The notes: generated from the sequence alone by a model not told the origin. Numbered from the stretch's first letter, positions 26,067-38,947 are shown. The stretch is DNA of 64,000 nucleotides from Epiperipatus broadwayi (GCA_028023455.1 JAQFVV010012423.1:4013753-4077752); one strand, 5' to 3'. Program-made: numbers and translations.

Positions 26067-26110
<44 letters not shown>
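26067..26110. repeat. (AT)n microsatellite introduced by CCGGTACAAT
   Basis: About 44 bp of AT flanked by GGTACAAT and ATTGTAAC. The unique sequence before it (25,900-26,060) may be the body of a SINE with an AT tail, but no promoter boxes were found. Confidence 0.9.
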
Positions 26111-26113
<3 letters not shown>

Positions 26114-26370
26114 AACATAATAAATGAGTTCAAAAGATATTACTATACCTGAGTAAAGGAGTCCCTAAAATGATCATAATATTTAAAAGAAATAAGTAAA
26201 TTATTAACAAATTATTATCAATAAGTATTATATGAAATCACGTGAAGTGAGTACACTAGTAATTCAATAAAATATAACTCAGGTATACAGGCAGTAGATC
26301 TTATCCCCTTTCATTTCTTGGTTTGATGTTAAGTGCATGTTTAAACAAATACTAAGTGAATATGGTCTAG

Positions 26371-26456
26371 CAGGGCGCCACTAGATTATCTGAATCTAGA
26401 CACGGTTATATCTGATAACCTTTCACATGTACCGGGTTTGAATCCCTTCTTGGTAC
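26371..26456 (+). mobile_element. tRNA-like block related to the long LTR at 54-59 kb
   Basis: CAGGGCGCCA is followed by three successive hairpins: CTAGATT/AATCTAG, GGTTAT/ATAACC, and a T-arm-like GGGTTTGAATCCC (26,434-26,446) that is a good B box. The opening CAGGGCGCCA plus a CTAG-bounded hairpin also occurs near the start of both LTR copies (54,297 and 57,215). This suggests a SINE or a relic of the same element family. It is not a functional tRNA gene: the A box is poor and the acceptor stem is missing. Confidence 0.4.
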
Positions 26457-26459
26457 TTT

Positions 26460-27780
26460 ATTTATAATAAAATGGAAGATTTTGCTTTTTGAGCCATATC
26501 ACTATAAGCACTAATATTTAGGTAAAAGTAAAACATCTTTAAACCAAAGTGGAGTATATTAGACATAAATCATTTCTCAGATCTTAGCATAACAAATGTG
26601 TTTCAATAGTTTTGTAAGTTCACTAGCTCAGATTATATATAACTAATTTAGGATGGCAATTCACTCATCCTTGCATGAAATAGATGATGGTATGTGGTTA
26701 TAATAATACTAAGAAATCACTAAATATTATAAAATCAATATTTATTTATGGCCTTTAAACAGTTAAACAGCTCATTAATTAAAACGTTGATGATGATGAT
26801 GATGATGATAATAATAACGATAATGACAAGGGTTTCAACTACAGCTCTAGGACTAAGCCTAAACATAAAACTAATTTTTATAAAGAAATTCATAATTATT
26901 GCTTAATTTTAGCATATTTACTTATATCTTAAATAACTAATATTCAACCATTGATGATGATGAATAATCACACTTAACCAAGACTACACTTAATGAAATA
27001 TATATGCCTCGTTTAATAAAACAAACTAATATTTATTACTACAGTTCTAACATTTACATAAAAATTTCTAGATAAATATGAAAATTGACATGAATAATAT
27101 TAATGATAATAATTGATTATATAACAATCCTCAGATTAATTTTAAGTTCTTCCCCCTTTCCCTTCAAATGTATTTGTATTAAGTTGGACGTCACATTGAC
27201 CATGATTTTCACTCCATGAGAAAAGTATTAAAAAAAAATATTATCTGCTCATTGGCACACATACTTTAAAAATCCAACATGTAAATAGAATGTAAAGAAA
27301 AATGTTAGTAGAATTGAAAGAGCAAGTTTTAGAAACAAGTTTTAAATTATTTTCTCCCCCCTCTCTTCTACCTCTGAAATGCTATACTTAATGAAACAAA
27401 CTAATCTAATATTCTAACTACTTGTTACTCCACATTCAATCGCAATTATACACATATAAAATATCATTATGTATGTGCGTGTTTTATCCCATGATAACAA
27501 AATATTATTTAAAACCAAAATAATAATATATTAGTTAAAACTAAAATCATAACACCATAAAAAAAATTGTTTTAACATTAATATTGTAAAATTAATAAAC
27601 AAATAATTTTCATACATTCAAGGTCATTTATGAAGCTCAAAGTTATTTTTAGTAAGACATTCTTGTTTTTAATCGATCTGAATAGTCTTTAAAAGTTCTT
27701 TAAATAAAATATATCACTTTATTGCTAAAATGTTTATTAAGACTGATATCATAAAGAAAATAGATATAAAAAGTCATATT
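26460..27780. other. AT-rich DNA with a short (GAT)n
   Basis: GAT/AAT repeats at 26,785-26,825. A weak direct repeat ACTTAATGAAA...AACAAACTAAT appears at about 26,990 and 27,385. No gene seen. Confidence 0.6.
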
Positions 27781-27792
27781 ACCGATCTTTTG

Positions 27793-28306
27793 TTTGTGGC
27801 GAATTTCCAAGGGTTCAAACTTGTCTATATTTCTGCAGCTACTATGTGGGAACAATCTCTTTCTTGAGGTGTATAACTATTTAATGATGATGACTCTATT
27901 GAGGTTATTTGCTTTAGTGGACAATTTGGAAATCATTATATTAATTTTTCTTCTCTTCCTGTCAAGCATGTGGATGAAATACAGCAGTTGTTTTCACATT
28001 TATAAATTTTCTTGAGTTTAAAATCAGTTGTTGGAACAATTAATTGGACTTGATGATTAATATTTATCAGTAGATTAATTCATCTTCTTTGAATGCAGGT
28101 GAATGCTTTCTTCCTTCTATTAAAAACATCTTATTTATCTGGTCAGTTGAAAGGTGTAGATTATTATTTAGACACATCTTTTCTTTCCTATGTGATGTGC
28201 AGCTTCCCCAGATGGTCCGGCAAATGGGATATACATATAATTTTTCTAGCCCGCCATTTCTTATATTTTCAACATTCAAATTTGATAGTTTAATAATCTG
28301 AATCAA
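27793..28306 (-). other. Two adjacent open patches, unidentified
   Basis: On the minus strand 28,306-28,067 is open for 79 codons (SNLNVENIRNGG..CPICRTIWGSC-like residues, ending EDELIY). At about 28,015-27,793 the frame KKIYKCENNCCISSTCLTG resembles a worn C2H2 finger. The same interval is open on plus in two other frames. I cannot assign a family and no splice structure is certain. Confidence 0.2.
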
Positions 28307-28309
28307 TCA

Positions 28310-29180
28310 CAATAATAATCTTAATAATAATTCAAGACAGCTTTTTATATCCAATTTTTAGCTACCTTAACCAATCAGAGATAGCATCACTTGCTATTTT
28401 TGGACAAATTTGTTTTAATTAGATCTCTAATTTATTTTCAACCAAAGTATTTTTTAACTGAAAAGTTTAATCCTTTTTTCCAGACACTTTTGTTTTAAAA
28501 AAAAAAATAGACTCAATTCTTATTTCCTTTCTTTTGTTTTTTCTTTTTCTTTTTAACATCCAGGTAACACTTCAAATCTTTGAGCTTCCTTCTTTAGATC
28601 TTGATAAGACAATTTCAAAAATTATAGTTCTGACCCATTATAAGCTTCCAAAGTGAAAAACAATTATTTACAAAAAAAAATTGCTACAAAGATTGATATC
28701 TGATTAAACAGATTTCCTCTTTTAACAAGCAATTGTACAAAAAAAATAATTTAACAGATTTAATACTTCCTTTTCTTTCAATATTTAGGAAATGTAAAAT
28801 TTTGTATGTAATGTACACACATCCTTCATTCTTTCAAATCATTCATAAACTAACCTTAAATAATATAATTGCTAGCTTAGTAATTATAACCCAATTATTT
28901 AATTAAATCTGTAACTTTTAAATCCCAATTATAATTAAAGAAAAGCAAAATAAAAGTATAGAATAAAATATTAGAATTGATCAAGCATAGGTTAATTTTA
29001 AAGAAAATTAAAATGTTTAATATTTGAAATATAAAACAATTAAATAATTTACACATACATTGCCTATATGTATGCATTATAACTTTGCTTTTTAACAGAA
29101 AATTTAAATATTAAATAGTTTAAATGTGTGTATTACCTTTCTATCAACACACAAACAAATAAAGCATATAATTGTTGTCC
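28310..29180. other. AT-rich DNA, no recognisable gene
   Basis: Poly-A/T tracts and a 60-codon chance frame at 28,895-29,077. Nothing else. Confidence 0.6.
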
Positions 29181-29189
29181 CACTCTCTG

Positions 29190-29366
29190 TCTAAAGTGTT
29201 TAAGATTTTAATCTGGTAGGGTTTGAACTTGGATTCCCTACAGCTTCTTTTATGGTTATATAAAATTGTGATGATGATTTTTGTTTTACACTTTCTTACA
29301 TGCACATTACTATAAATTTAGCTAGTGACTAAATTGTAATGGCACAATATATATATATATATATAT
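29190..29366 (+). mobile_element. Candidate tRNA-derived SINE with (AT)n tail
   Basis: A B-box-like AGGGTTTGAACTTGG (29,218-29,232) follows a weak A-box-like TGTCTAAAGTG. About 110 bp later GGCACAAT leads into an (AT)n tail (29,347-29,366). This matches the layout of the SINE at 51.3 kb, though the body sequence differs. Confidence 0.45.
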
Positions 29367-29376
29367 GATGTGTGGG

Positions 29377-29550
29377 GGGATATAATGATCTGGACCAACT
29401 GATAAGTGCTGATTTAGCATGAAATATGTATATTGTAGATCTTTTTATTCACATATGTATGGTCATGAGTCTAGATTATATAAAATAGAGTGGATAGATT
29501 AAGGGAGCTTGAATATCTGTACTCCTATTACCTATATTAAAATATATTCT
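29377..29550 (+). repeat. Copy of the tRNA-related repeat family
   Basis: GATCTGGACCAACTGATAAG, TTTAGCATGAA, TATGGTCATG and TAGAGTGGATAG...GGGAGCTTGAA match, in order, 41,252-41,390 and the reverse complement of 40,965-41,110. It lies directly after the AT tail of the preceding SINE candidate. Confidence 0.7.
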
Positions 29551-31300
29551 TATTAATTATTATCCATCATTACTAAACTATAAATAACTCTCTTCTTGGA
29601 ATATATTTAATTTTACTTTTATGGATATTATCATTATTCAAATTAATCATATTGCTCTTTTGGCAATTAAGTTCCCAAATGGTTCAACTTATAATCATAG
29701 ATATTGCAATATTGGGAAATATTGGGAAATATTGTTATTTCATATCAGCATGATACTTAAATATTCTAATAAATTCATGAAGACTTTTCATTAAAGTCTA
29801 TTTCCGATCATTGTTATTGAAAATCTCTGAAAACTGTATATTTGATAAAGACTATCAAACTCATATCAAACAACAATCTATAAAATAATATATGAATTTT
29901 GGTATACCTAATTAAACAAAATAAATAAAAAATTAATATCCTCCATCAGTAATCACTATATATATAGAAATAATAATTAAAATGTTTTCAAATATATATA
30001 TATATATTTTATAAAAGAAAGCGCAATTAAACTCTTGTAATAGTGTATTGCTATGTTTAGCTGATCTAAGAATGCATTTCCCATGAGTACAAATCACTAC
30101 TAACAGTTAATATTTAGATAATTTACTATATGATCCTTAATAGCGTTTTGACTATTTACATATATACAATCATTTAACATAATAAGATCCGAAGGCATGC
30201 ATAAATAATAATTTAGAGCAGTATGACTTGTAAGAGTCCTAGCTGGTTGTTCCCACATTCAGATGCCAAATCTCTGCACTTCAAGTCACTGTGCCAAGGG
30301 AGACATTCTGCTCCAATATATATCCGTGTGCACAGATGAAACTCCAAGAACCAATTGTCCACTTGTTCATAAAATTACTACTGAGACATTCATTGTTCAA
30401 TCCCTGAAGTTGATTGTCTAGTAGCATCCACTCACATGATTCTTCATTTTGATCTCCATATAAGAATTACATCATTATCTTTCTGACTTTAATTAATACT
30501 TTATTTTTATAGTTTGTCGTTTATTTTATAAAGGAATTCTAACTCGAATTCCTTTAATTGTTTTATTTCATTATTGATGTATTCTACTCTTATTCATTAG
30601 GCTGGTATTCCCTTTTAGAAAGTAATCTTTTTATAATCTTATAGTTATAAATCTTTTACTTACTATTTTAAAAGAATCAGTCTTTAATTTATTCTTTAAT
30701 TTATTTAAACTTATAACTTTTTCTCTTTAAGTTTATACTTATATATGTATTTGCATTTAAGCATACACATACATATTATGTATTTAACTAATTTTATAAG
30801 TATCCATTTATCTAATACAATATCAGAATATGCACTCATCTATTCTATTCTATTCTGTTATGTATTAATTAGAATTTGTAAATTATCTCTTTTTTTTTAC
30901 TAAACTGTAATTCAAATAAAATGACTTTATATATAATTTACATTATAAAGTTTTTGATTTAAATGTTTATTCTTTTTTTGAAACTGAATTTGTGAAAGAA
31001 AACCTTTAACTCTAAATCATTTTCAACTTAGGCTATTATTTCATTTTAATTATAGTGGTTTGTTTAGACCTTTGATTTAATCATTTCACCTACAATTTAA
31101 TACTCAGCATCACTTTTCATATTTTTCATTTGAAATCGATATATTTAAATATTTGGAGTCACTATTCAATATTTATCGATTATTAATATCAATTTATCAT
31201 TACAATCCATTGACCTTTTCATTTAGCCTTAATTATTATATTTTAAACGTACTAAGTTGCTTTAATTATTTTAAAATAAATATACATATAATAACAAAAA
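29551..31300. other. AT-rich DNA, no recognisable gene
   Basis: The interval 30,190-30,470 is less AT-rich but shows no frame, promoter boxes or repeat match inside the window. Confidence 0.6.
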
Positions 31301-31307
31301 AATACTG

Positions 31308-31500
31308 AATATAATGGTGATTAACCATGATACACATTTTTTCAATTTGCAGAAGTATTTTCAATTACTTAATAACCAAATGTACTTCTGAAGATTGAAA
31401 GATTGTGTATCATCGTTAATGATTGTTATATTTATTACTTTTCTTGTTATTCCAATATTTTTTAATTAATGGACATTTTATTTGTATTACATATGTACAT
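31308..31500 (+). mobile_element. Foldback plus 3' UTR resembling a Penelope-like element end
   Basis: 31,308-31,432 is a hairpin. Its arms are about 45 bp (ATTAAC.ATGATACACA..TTTCAAT.T.CAGAAGTA), separated by about 25 bp. It is followed by TTAATTAATGGACATTTTATTTG and a short AT-rich tail. The AGAAGTA.TTTCAA block matches the AGAAGTACTTTC motif of the PLE1 and PLE2 termini. The GG.CATTTTATTT motif recurs after the PLE fragment at 41.87 kb. No coding part is present, so this would be a solo terminal piece. Confidence 0.5.
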
Positions 31501-31524
31501 ATATAACATAATTTCTTACTAGTG

Positions 31525-31840
31525 AGTTTTCTGGTAAACCAAAATGGAAATCCATATTTTTGATAAATCTACAATTTCGAGGATCCCCCCAAAAAAAAAG
31601 TTTACAAAAAATGCCTGCTAGGAAATTGTACTAAATATTTACATTTTATTTTTGATTTTAAAAAATAATAGCAATATTTTCAGGTTTTTTTGCTTATTTT
31701 ATTTTTTGTATTAACTTATAAAAAAAATGGAAAAAATAAATAAATACAATATTTTCACTATTTATGTTGATAAAATGCAAATCATATTGTGGCCATTAAT
31801 GTACACTTCATGTTCTGTGATAGGAAGGTCCCAAAATTTC
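31525..31840 (+). repeat. Dispersed repeat, copy 1 of 2
   Basis: Shares with 47,135-47,495, in the same orientation, TATTTTTGATAAATCTACA.TTTC, a following poly-A stretch, GCCTGC.AG.AAA, AATCATATTGTG.CCATTAA and TAGGAAGGTCCCAAAA. Diverged and of unknown family. It follows directly on the PLE-like terminal piece. Confidence 0.65.
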
Positions 31841-31844
31841 ATCA

Positions 31845-34800
31845 TTAAAACAATTTACCAAAAAAACTGCTGACAAAAAGAAACACACTGAATTGACTAA
31901 AAGTACAGCAATGCCAAGAGTGTCTCATCATTTCCTACATTGTAATATATGTAAAAAAATGAAATAAAGTTTTTTAATGAAATTTATGAGCATTTTTTTC
32001 TTTTTGTTGAATTTAACATTCAATTTATTAATCTTATTTAAATTAATAAATAACACATCTTCAGTAGACTATAAGCTCTCAAAAGTGTACATTTATCAAA
32101 AATATGGATTACTATCTTGGTTTACAGGAAAACTCACAATTACCCATACTTTTAAACATCAAGAAAATCAATAAAATTTCTTAATAAAAATAATTTTCTC
32201 ATTAAAAAAGTTATTTTACTAAAGAAAAATGTTTAACTTAGTTTCTTTCCATGGCAGGTAAAATAACCCAAAATATTTATCGATATCGTGTACATTTTTG
32301 ATGTATTGAAATTTGATTTTTTGTCAAAATGATGCTACAGCATTGACTTTATTGTAGTATAAAGCATAAGCTTGTGGTTAAGACCTGTAGAGGTCCCTAA
32401 TATCACATTTTTACATGCACATTCTTGAGGTTACAGCCTTAGTAAATATTACTTATGTAGTATATATAGATTTATTTTAATACATGGCAATATATTTTCT
32501 TTTTACATTTCAAGAAATTACTTTATTTAATATATGTAGATGCTATTTTGGATATCAGAAACATTTTAAATAATGATTTTACTGATGAATTTCATATTTT
32601 ATTTGATTATACTTTCAAAATGAATTTTTTAAGAATTCAACATCAAAGGGGTCACCAAGCATTGACAGGAATCATAAATAATTTACTTCACTACTCAAAG
32701 CACTTCATTGTAGTCCATAATGTAGTATAGTTGTAACTTTACCTGATAGCTTAAGACTTGAGAGTAAACTGTTTTCTGATTTAAAAACAATTAAAATTAA
32801 AATATAACTAACATTTTAAGCTAATTCCAGGCTAATATTCTGTTTAATATAAAATTTGTATTTCTTGCTATCAATATTTGACAATTGAATATATTTCATT
32901 AAAGCTTAATTTTATATTAAAATAAAATTTTATTTATTTTCTTTTTATTTTAAGTAAAATTTACAATTGAATATATTCTTTAAGTATTTGCTTGAACTAA
33001 AAATTTATTTTACAAGTGAATATATTCTAATTATTAAGAATTTAAATAATAAATGATGTAAATGTTTTGTGTTTGTGGCTTTTATTCACACATACAATTT
33101 ATAGATTTGGCATTGCATTGACCTTAATTTGCTGCTTCTAAATATATGAGTTTAATTTGCCTGACTATAATAAATTTATAAATATTCTATTGCCAATCTT
33201 AGAACTGAATACATTTTGAAACTTAAATGATTTTTTAAATTTCCATTTATTTTACACACATTTTTATTCATATATGCACATACATAAAATATAAAAGATA
33301 AAAGGTACTTGAATTATGTTTTATCAAGTAATTTTTGTTATCAGATTCATTCATTATTGAAAACTTTAAATAAGAAAAAATAACTAGTTATTATAAACTA
33401 ATAGACAAAATAAATATATTTAAAATAGAAAAGAAAAATATCTATCTTTAGGAATGGATTTAAACATATATTTAAAAATCATATTTATAAAAGTTGTTTC
33501 TTTCTAAAACAGAATGAATTATTTATGAATTGACAATTATATTTTATAATAATAATTTAAATCTACAATTCATAAATAATTTTATTATAGTTCAAGCAGA
33601 TGTTAAGTATAGAAAAATGACTATTCATTTATCAAAATTTGAAAGACAAGAAAATCTATGAAAACGACATGAAAAACAATTTCACTTTTGTCAATAAATA
33701 AATTATGACTTATCAGTTCTATTGTAAAACATTGAAAAATATTTCAAGGCATTAAAATATTTGTAATATTATTGACTTACCTTATAATATTAATTGATAA
33801 TCATCTTTCAAAATAATGTCATAAAAATAACATTAAAGAAATAGATCAATAAAAATTCAATTTCAGTAATTAATTTATTTAAAAACGTTTCTGTAGTCAA
33901 TTGACTTTCATTAAATCATTAGCACTTTTGTTATCTACTTTAGACCATTTGAGACACTAGCACATGGAAAGAACCAATGTACTAGTGATAACTGGAATGT
34001 AATAATTTTGAATGTATTGAGGTCTTTATTGTTAATCATTTTGAACCTTAACCTGAGATTTTAAATACATTTTAAAAATATACAAAAATTAGAAACATGG
34101 GCACAGATATATATTTCTCAGTAAAATGTTGACTATATTCAATTGTTTTAATTAAATTTATTGATTTTCTAATATAACATAAATGCAAGAAGTTAGCCTA
34201 AATCTAGAATATAGTATTTAAAGTCATTATTAAGGAAAGATTTTTATTTATGTCCTACTCTGCAAACTCTAATTTTCTATACAATAAAAATTATGATAAA
34301 GATAAATTTAAGCATTCATGTTTTGTAGATTACTATATACAGATAAATTAAACAAATCAATAAATGTGGTGACTGCTTAGAATGCAGCAGATATTTTTGT
34401 ATGCAGAATGATACTCTATGTAGATAATAGGTGAATACAAGTTTTATAAAAGAATGATTAAATAAGAATTAGCTGTTCAATATTGGGATTAACTCCCTCA
34501 TAAATTAAGAACTCTTTTCAATAGTATATGACAATTTTTTCTATACCACCATAAAGATAACTTCAAATGTATCCAATTCCATTTTAATTAATGTTTGATT
34601 TGTTTCATTGAAAATAAAGTGAATCATTGAAGAAAAATAGAGGCGTATTTGGATTCAAATAAAAATACTTTTTTGCAATTTTATTTAGAAATAATAATTA
34701 TAAAATTTGTAGTTTGAAAAAGTATGCAGTATGTGAACATTTAGTTGCATTAATAAAACATTTCCATTTAAATGAAGAGATTTTTAAAATTTTTACTCAA

Positions 34801-36435
34801 AATCTATCTATAAATTTGATTCTTGAATCACTGTACTAAACTACAAACTCCATTTATTTACTTTATTGTTTGTATAAAAAGTGGTACTTTATGTAACTGT
34901 GAAATATTTTTAGCCAAATATAACTTATTATAATAGGAAAATAATAAAAATAAGTAAAACAAAGGTAATTGCACAGTTACTACTATTGATAAAATTGCTT
35001 TTCACTTTTCAGTTGGTTATTTGAAGAAACATTGAACAATACTCTTTTATTAAATTTCCGGTGGATGATATATTGATAAAATGATAATATACATTTTATA
35101 AAGAATCACAGATTTGCATTGTAAAAATAATTGACGAAAATAATGTTTCTTTTTATCTTTTTATTAAACTTCTTTCATTAATAGAATAGTCTTTTTATAA
35201 ATAAGTAAAAAAAAAAACCGCTATTATAAACAAATTAATTTAATAAAATTTATTTCAAAAGACATTAGTTATTACCAAATCTTTGACTGATCAACCACGA
35301 TAAATTACTAAAAAACAAACTTTTAATCACTAAAAATATTATTACGTGTTTCTTTTTTTTTTCTGTCTCTGTTTATAGATTTTAATTAAATCGATATCTC
35401 GAATGCTTTTTCAAAGTAATATAATGTTTGATGTAATATAAAATGAAATAATTCATTTACAGTTAATTAAATTATTTAAGTAAATTATAAAATAAATATT
35501 ATATATATGTTTTACAAATATTAAAGTTAAATACGATTTTAATTTCTTTTAAATTTCCATTTTATATATTTTTCTTTTGTTAATTTTTAGATATTTAATT
35601 TTAAATAAGTAGTTTTATTTTATCATTTAAAAAATATAAATATTTATATACAATGTCATCCATTTTACACTATAAATCTGACTTTTTTATTTTTATCATC
35701 TGTCATTAGGTATTTAGTTTTAATATTCGTTTTTAGATTTAATTTTTATTAAGCTAATATGTTTTAACTATTTTTTTCTATCGCAAATAAAATTCAAATT
35801 AATATTTGTTAAAAAAATGATAATTGCCAACCTCAACAATAAAAATTAAAGATAGAAACTATTCCCTAGTTGTTGTTTTTTTTTTTGTTTTGTTTTGTTT
35901 TTTTAAAGGGAATCTCTTATTCCATTTCTATCACATCACAACCATCTACCAATATAAAATCTCAGATCTCATTTTCTCTATGCAAGCAATTTACAAACTG
36001 ACTTATCTAATCATGCGATCTACAAGTAGCAAGCAAGTGAATTTTCATGCATGTGTTGTCAATTTGATATTTTTCATTACTTAGTTAGTTTGTAAAAAAG
36101 GTAATTATTTCAATGACTTTTCATATCTTGTGGTGTTAATGTTATGAGTACAGAAAGTTTGACACTTGTAGATCAAATTACAATAATTATATATTTTAAA
36201 AAAATCTAACATTATTTGCTAACAATTAAACATATTTCATTAGAACATCTCAATTTTAAATCTGCACTATATAATGAGCAATTTAAATTAATTACAATTT
36301 TTTTTGCTTTTTTTTTTTTTTGTAATTTTATATATGCCACTAGTTTTGGAAACATATTAAAAATAAAACTTACCTTTCTTTAAAAAATAAAAATTGGTAA
36401 AATTAATTTACAATACATAAACACTTTTTTTTTTC
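31845..36435. other. AT-rich DNA, no recognisable gene
   Basis: ACAATTGAATATATT-like motifs repeat at about 32,881, 32,962 and 33,013. A small hairpin (GAATTATTTATGAATTG / CAATTCATAAATAATTT) lies at 33,514-33,583. Open frames of 60-86 codons here (31,977; 32,548; 35,824) look like chance. Confidence 0.6.
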
Positions 36436-36439
36436 AATT

Positions 36440-36872
36440 ATCTAATGGTTCAAGAAATATTAAAACATCTTTTATAACAAAATAGGTTTGAATTTGTAAT
36501 AATAATAAAAAATAAAGCTGAGCACTTTCAATACTGAGTAGTATCATAATCTTAGAATTATGTGACTAAAAGAAGTTGAGATCCAGATTTAAAGTTACTT
36601 TTGAATATTAAATAATAGATTATCATAAAATTGAATTTTTAGGGGTAGATTTACATACTAATGAAGAAAATATTTGCTGCAAGTGCCATATATTTTTTTA
36701 GAAAAAAGGGTTTTAAAGTCCTTTTTATTGATAGCATAATAATCTTTAGCTATTGCTATGATTATAATACTACTCAAGATTGAAAACACTCAGCTTTAAA
36801 TAAATTTTCTTTATTACAAATACAAACCTGTTTTATTATTTAAAACATTTTAATATTTTTTGAACCATTATA
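36440..36872. mobile_element. MITE-like foldback element, about 430 bp
   Basis: The first ~115 bp are the diverged reverse complement of the last ~115 bp. Matched blocks are TAATGGTTCAA.AAATATTAAAA, AGGTTTG.ATTTGTAATAA, AAAGCTGAG and TTTCAAT.TTGAGTAGTAT. The ~200-bp interior has no coding capacity. No clear target duplication can be read because the flanks are AT-rich. Confidence 0.7.
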
Positions 36873-36879
36873 TTTATTG

Positions 36880-37433
36880 CAGAAAAACAGGTTCTAAAAT
36901 TAAGTATTTATCTAAATGTAAATTTTTTTTTAAAAAATAATATTATTGGATGTTTCAATAAAAATGACTGTAACTTTCTTTTTTTCACCCCTTTCAATTT
37001 GTTCCACATGAAGATATCATTCTCATCATTTTCAATAATCTTTGCAGTCTATAATATTTACATGGCTCTATTTACACTGTACTTAAAAGCATTTAACATT
37101 ATTAATACTATTATATCTTGTAAATGTAGTTGTACTTTTAGGCAATAAATAACATCTTTAATATTAGTAAAAATGTATTATCTTTGGAAAGTTTTTTTGT
37201 ATGCGTCATATTAGAACAACTATAAAACAGCAATTGGCCAATGATCTTCATTGCATTTTCATATAAAATTTAAAATAATCAAGTAAATATATTTTGACAT
37301 CTAAAATAGCATTTAATATTTAATGGTTACTCTTATGTAAACAAAATATTTTATTATATATTGGCATTTTTCTATTTTTGCACTATTCAATTTTGAGATG
37401 AAAAATATAGAAAAATATTTTGTATTTATTTTA
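36880..37433. other. AT-rich DNA, no recognisable gene
   Basis: Between two inverted-repeat elements. No motif recognised. Confidence 0.6.
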
Positions 37434-37439
37434 AATAAA

Positions 37440-38560
37440 TGGTAATAGTATAAATACTGAACCCTACCACTTGATAACATTGTTTTTCACACAATGCACA
37501 TCAATATACTATTTTGCAGCCTAACTTACAGCTAACACTACATCAGTGTTGTTTAGAGCTATAACAGGCCACATAGAGGGTAATGTATCCTACAATTATG
37601 TAATGAAATACTACACCCATTGACTTGTGACAGTATTCCTCAAGTGAGTGCAATTCAACTCTCACTACAGTCTGGTTTGATGGTGGCCATATTCGAAGGA
37701 TGGAAAACTATCAAAAAATTCATGGTGGAAAAATTTTTAGAAAGCGTAGTGGATTTAGTATTACATATTAAGAATTGTCAGGCTATCATGCACACATCCC
37801 TATGATTTTGAACTGCACACAACCTGAAAATGTTAGGGTTTTCAGCAGAGTTTTACCGAGTTCATGCACAAATTCATGTTTATGTGTGAATCCGTGTGAG
37901 AACATTAAAATGTCGGTAAGGCAAGTATTCAAAATTGGTTGAAGGGGAGTGAATTTCCAGCCACAGAAGTTGATGCTATTGTGTTTTTTTTCAGAAAGAG
38001 AACAAACATCCTGCCAGATGCAAAGCTATGCATTTGTGGGAAGAGCATGGTTTTAGTCAAGTACAGGTTCGAGGGAATTCCATTGCCACTTCTTCATGCA
38101 TATCTGGGGTCAGCGTAAAGAAAGTTGGTTGGACAGCTCCAAAATTCCATTACTTACAACTTTGAGGCTCATTTCCTATTGGAGTCATACAAACTGTAAC
38201 TCCCCACCCTCCTAGAAAAATGTTTTTTTTAAAAAAAAAAACGAACTGTTTAATTAAGGCTTTCTGAAAAAGGCAAAAAAAAAACAAAAAACCATAGGAG
38301 TTTTATGTATAGAAAGGGGTAAAAAAAAAAGTCGATAATTAAAAGCACCCCCACTACACCATATAAAAAACAAAGTTTTTGTTTATTAAAAATGAAAAAA
38401 AAAACATACGAGTTTTATGTATAGAAAGTGAAAAAAAAATTTTTTTTTGTTTTGTAGTATTCTGTAAAGAAACCGACAGCCTGTGAATTGGTATATTGAT
38501 GTGCATTGGGTGAAAAAGAGCACCATCAAACGATAGGGTTCAGTATTCATACTATTACCA
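37440..38560. mobile_element. 1.1-kb TIR DNA transposon, non-autonomous or decayed
   Basis: Terminal inverted repeats of about 75 bp start TGGTAATAGTAT and contain ATACTGAACCCTA, TTTTTCAC and CAATGCACATCAATATAC on both ends. The hexamer AATAAA borders both sides (37,434-37,439 and 38,561-38,566), a possible target duplication, although the sequence is low-complexity. The interior is less AT-rich for about 600 bp (37,560-38,210) and has broken frames such as WLKGSEFPATEVDA and KENKHPARCKAMHLWEEHGF. I could not match these to a transposase family. Two direct copies of GAGTTTTATGTATAGAAA lie at 38,308 and 38,409 amid poly-A runs. Confidence 0.75.
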
Positions 38561-38635
38561 AATAAACATTAATTAAAAAATTAATGCTTTAAAATATTTG
38601 TTTAATTTTACTTTTTATTTTAAAGATATATATAT

Positions 38636-38850
38636 ATATTCCAAACAACGGTAAACAATTTATAATACAATATAAATAAAAACCCAATAAAAACTCATAA
38701 AGAAATATTTTCGATTATATTCATAATCATTTCAATTTTGAAAGTTGAGTTGAAAATGATTATGAATATAATCGAAAATATTTCTTTATGAGTTTTTATT
38801 GAGTTTTTATTTATATTGTATTATAAATTGTTTACCGTTGTTTGGAATAT
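38636..38850. repeat. Near-perfect 98-bp-arm hairpin
   Basis: The left arm, starting ATATTCCAAACAACGG, and the right arm, ending TTGTTTGGAATAT, differ by about two changes with a 13-bp loop. It is followed by TTAGTGGACATTTATTTTG and an AT run. This is the same kind of motif seen after the PLE-like ends at 31,460 and 41,865, so it is probably the foldback 3' end of a Penelope-like element. Confidence 0.85.
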
Positions 38851-38947
38851 ATTTAAGTTTTGTTATTGTATTATTGATATTAGTGGACATTTATTTTGTT
38901 TTATATATATATATATATGTTAAAACGAAGATTTGCACGGGTTAAAT

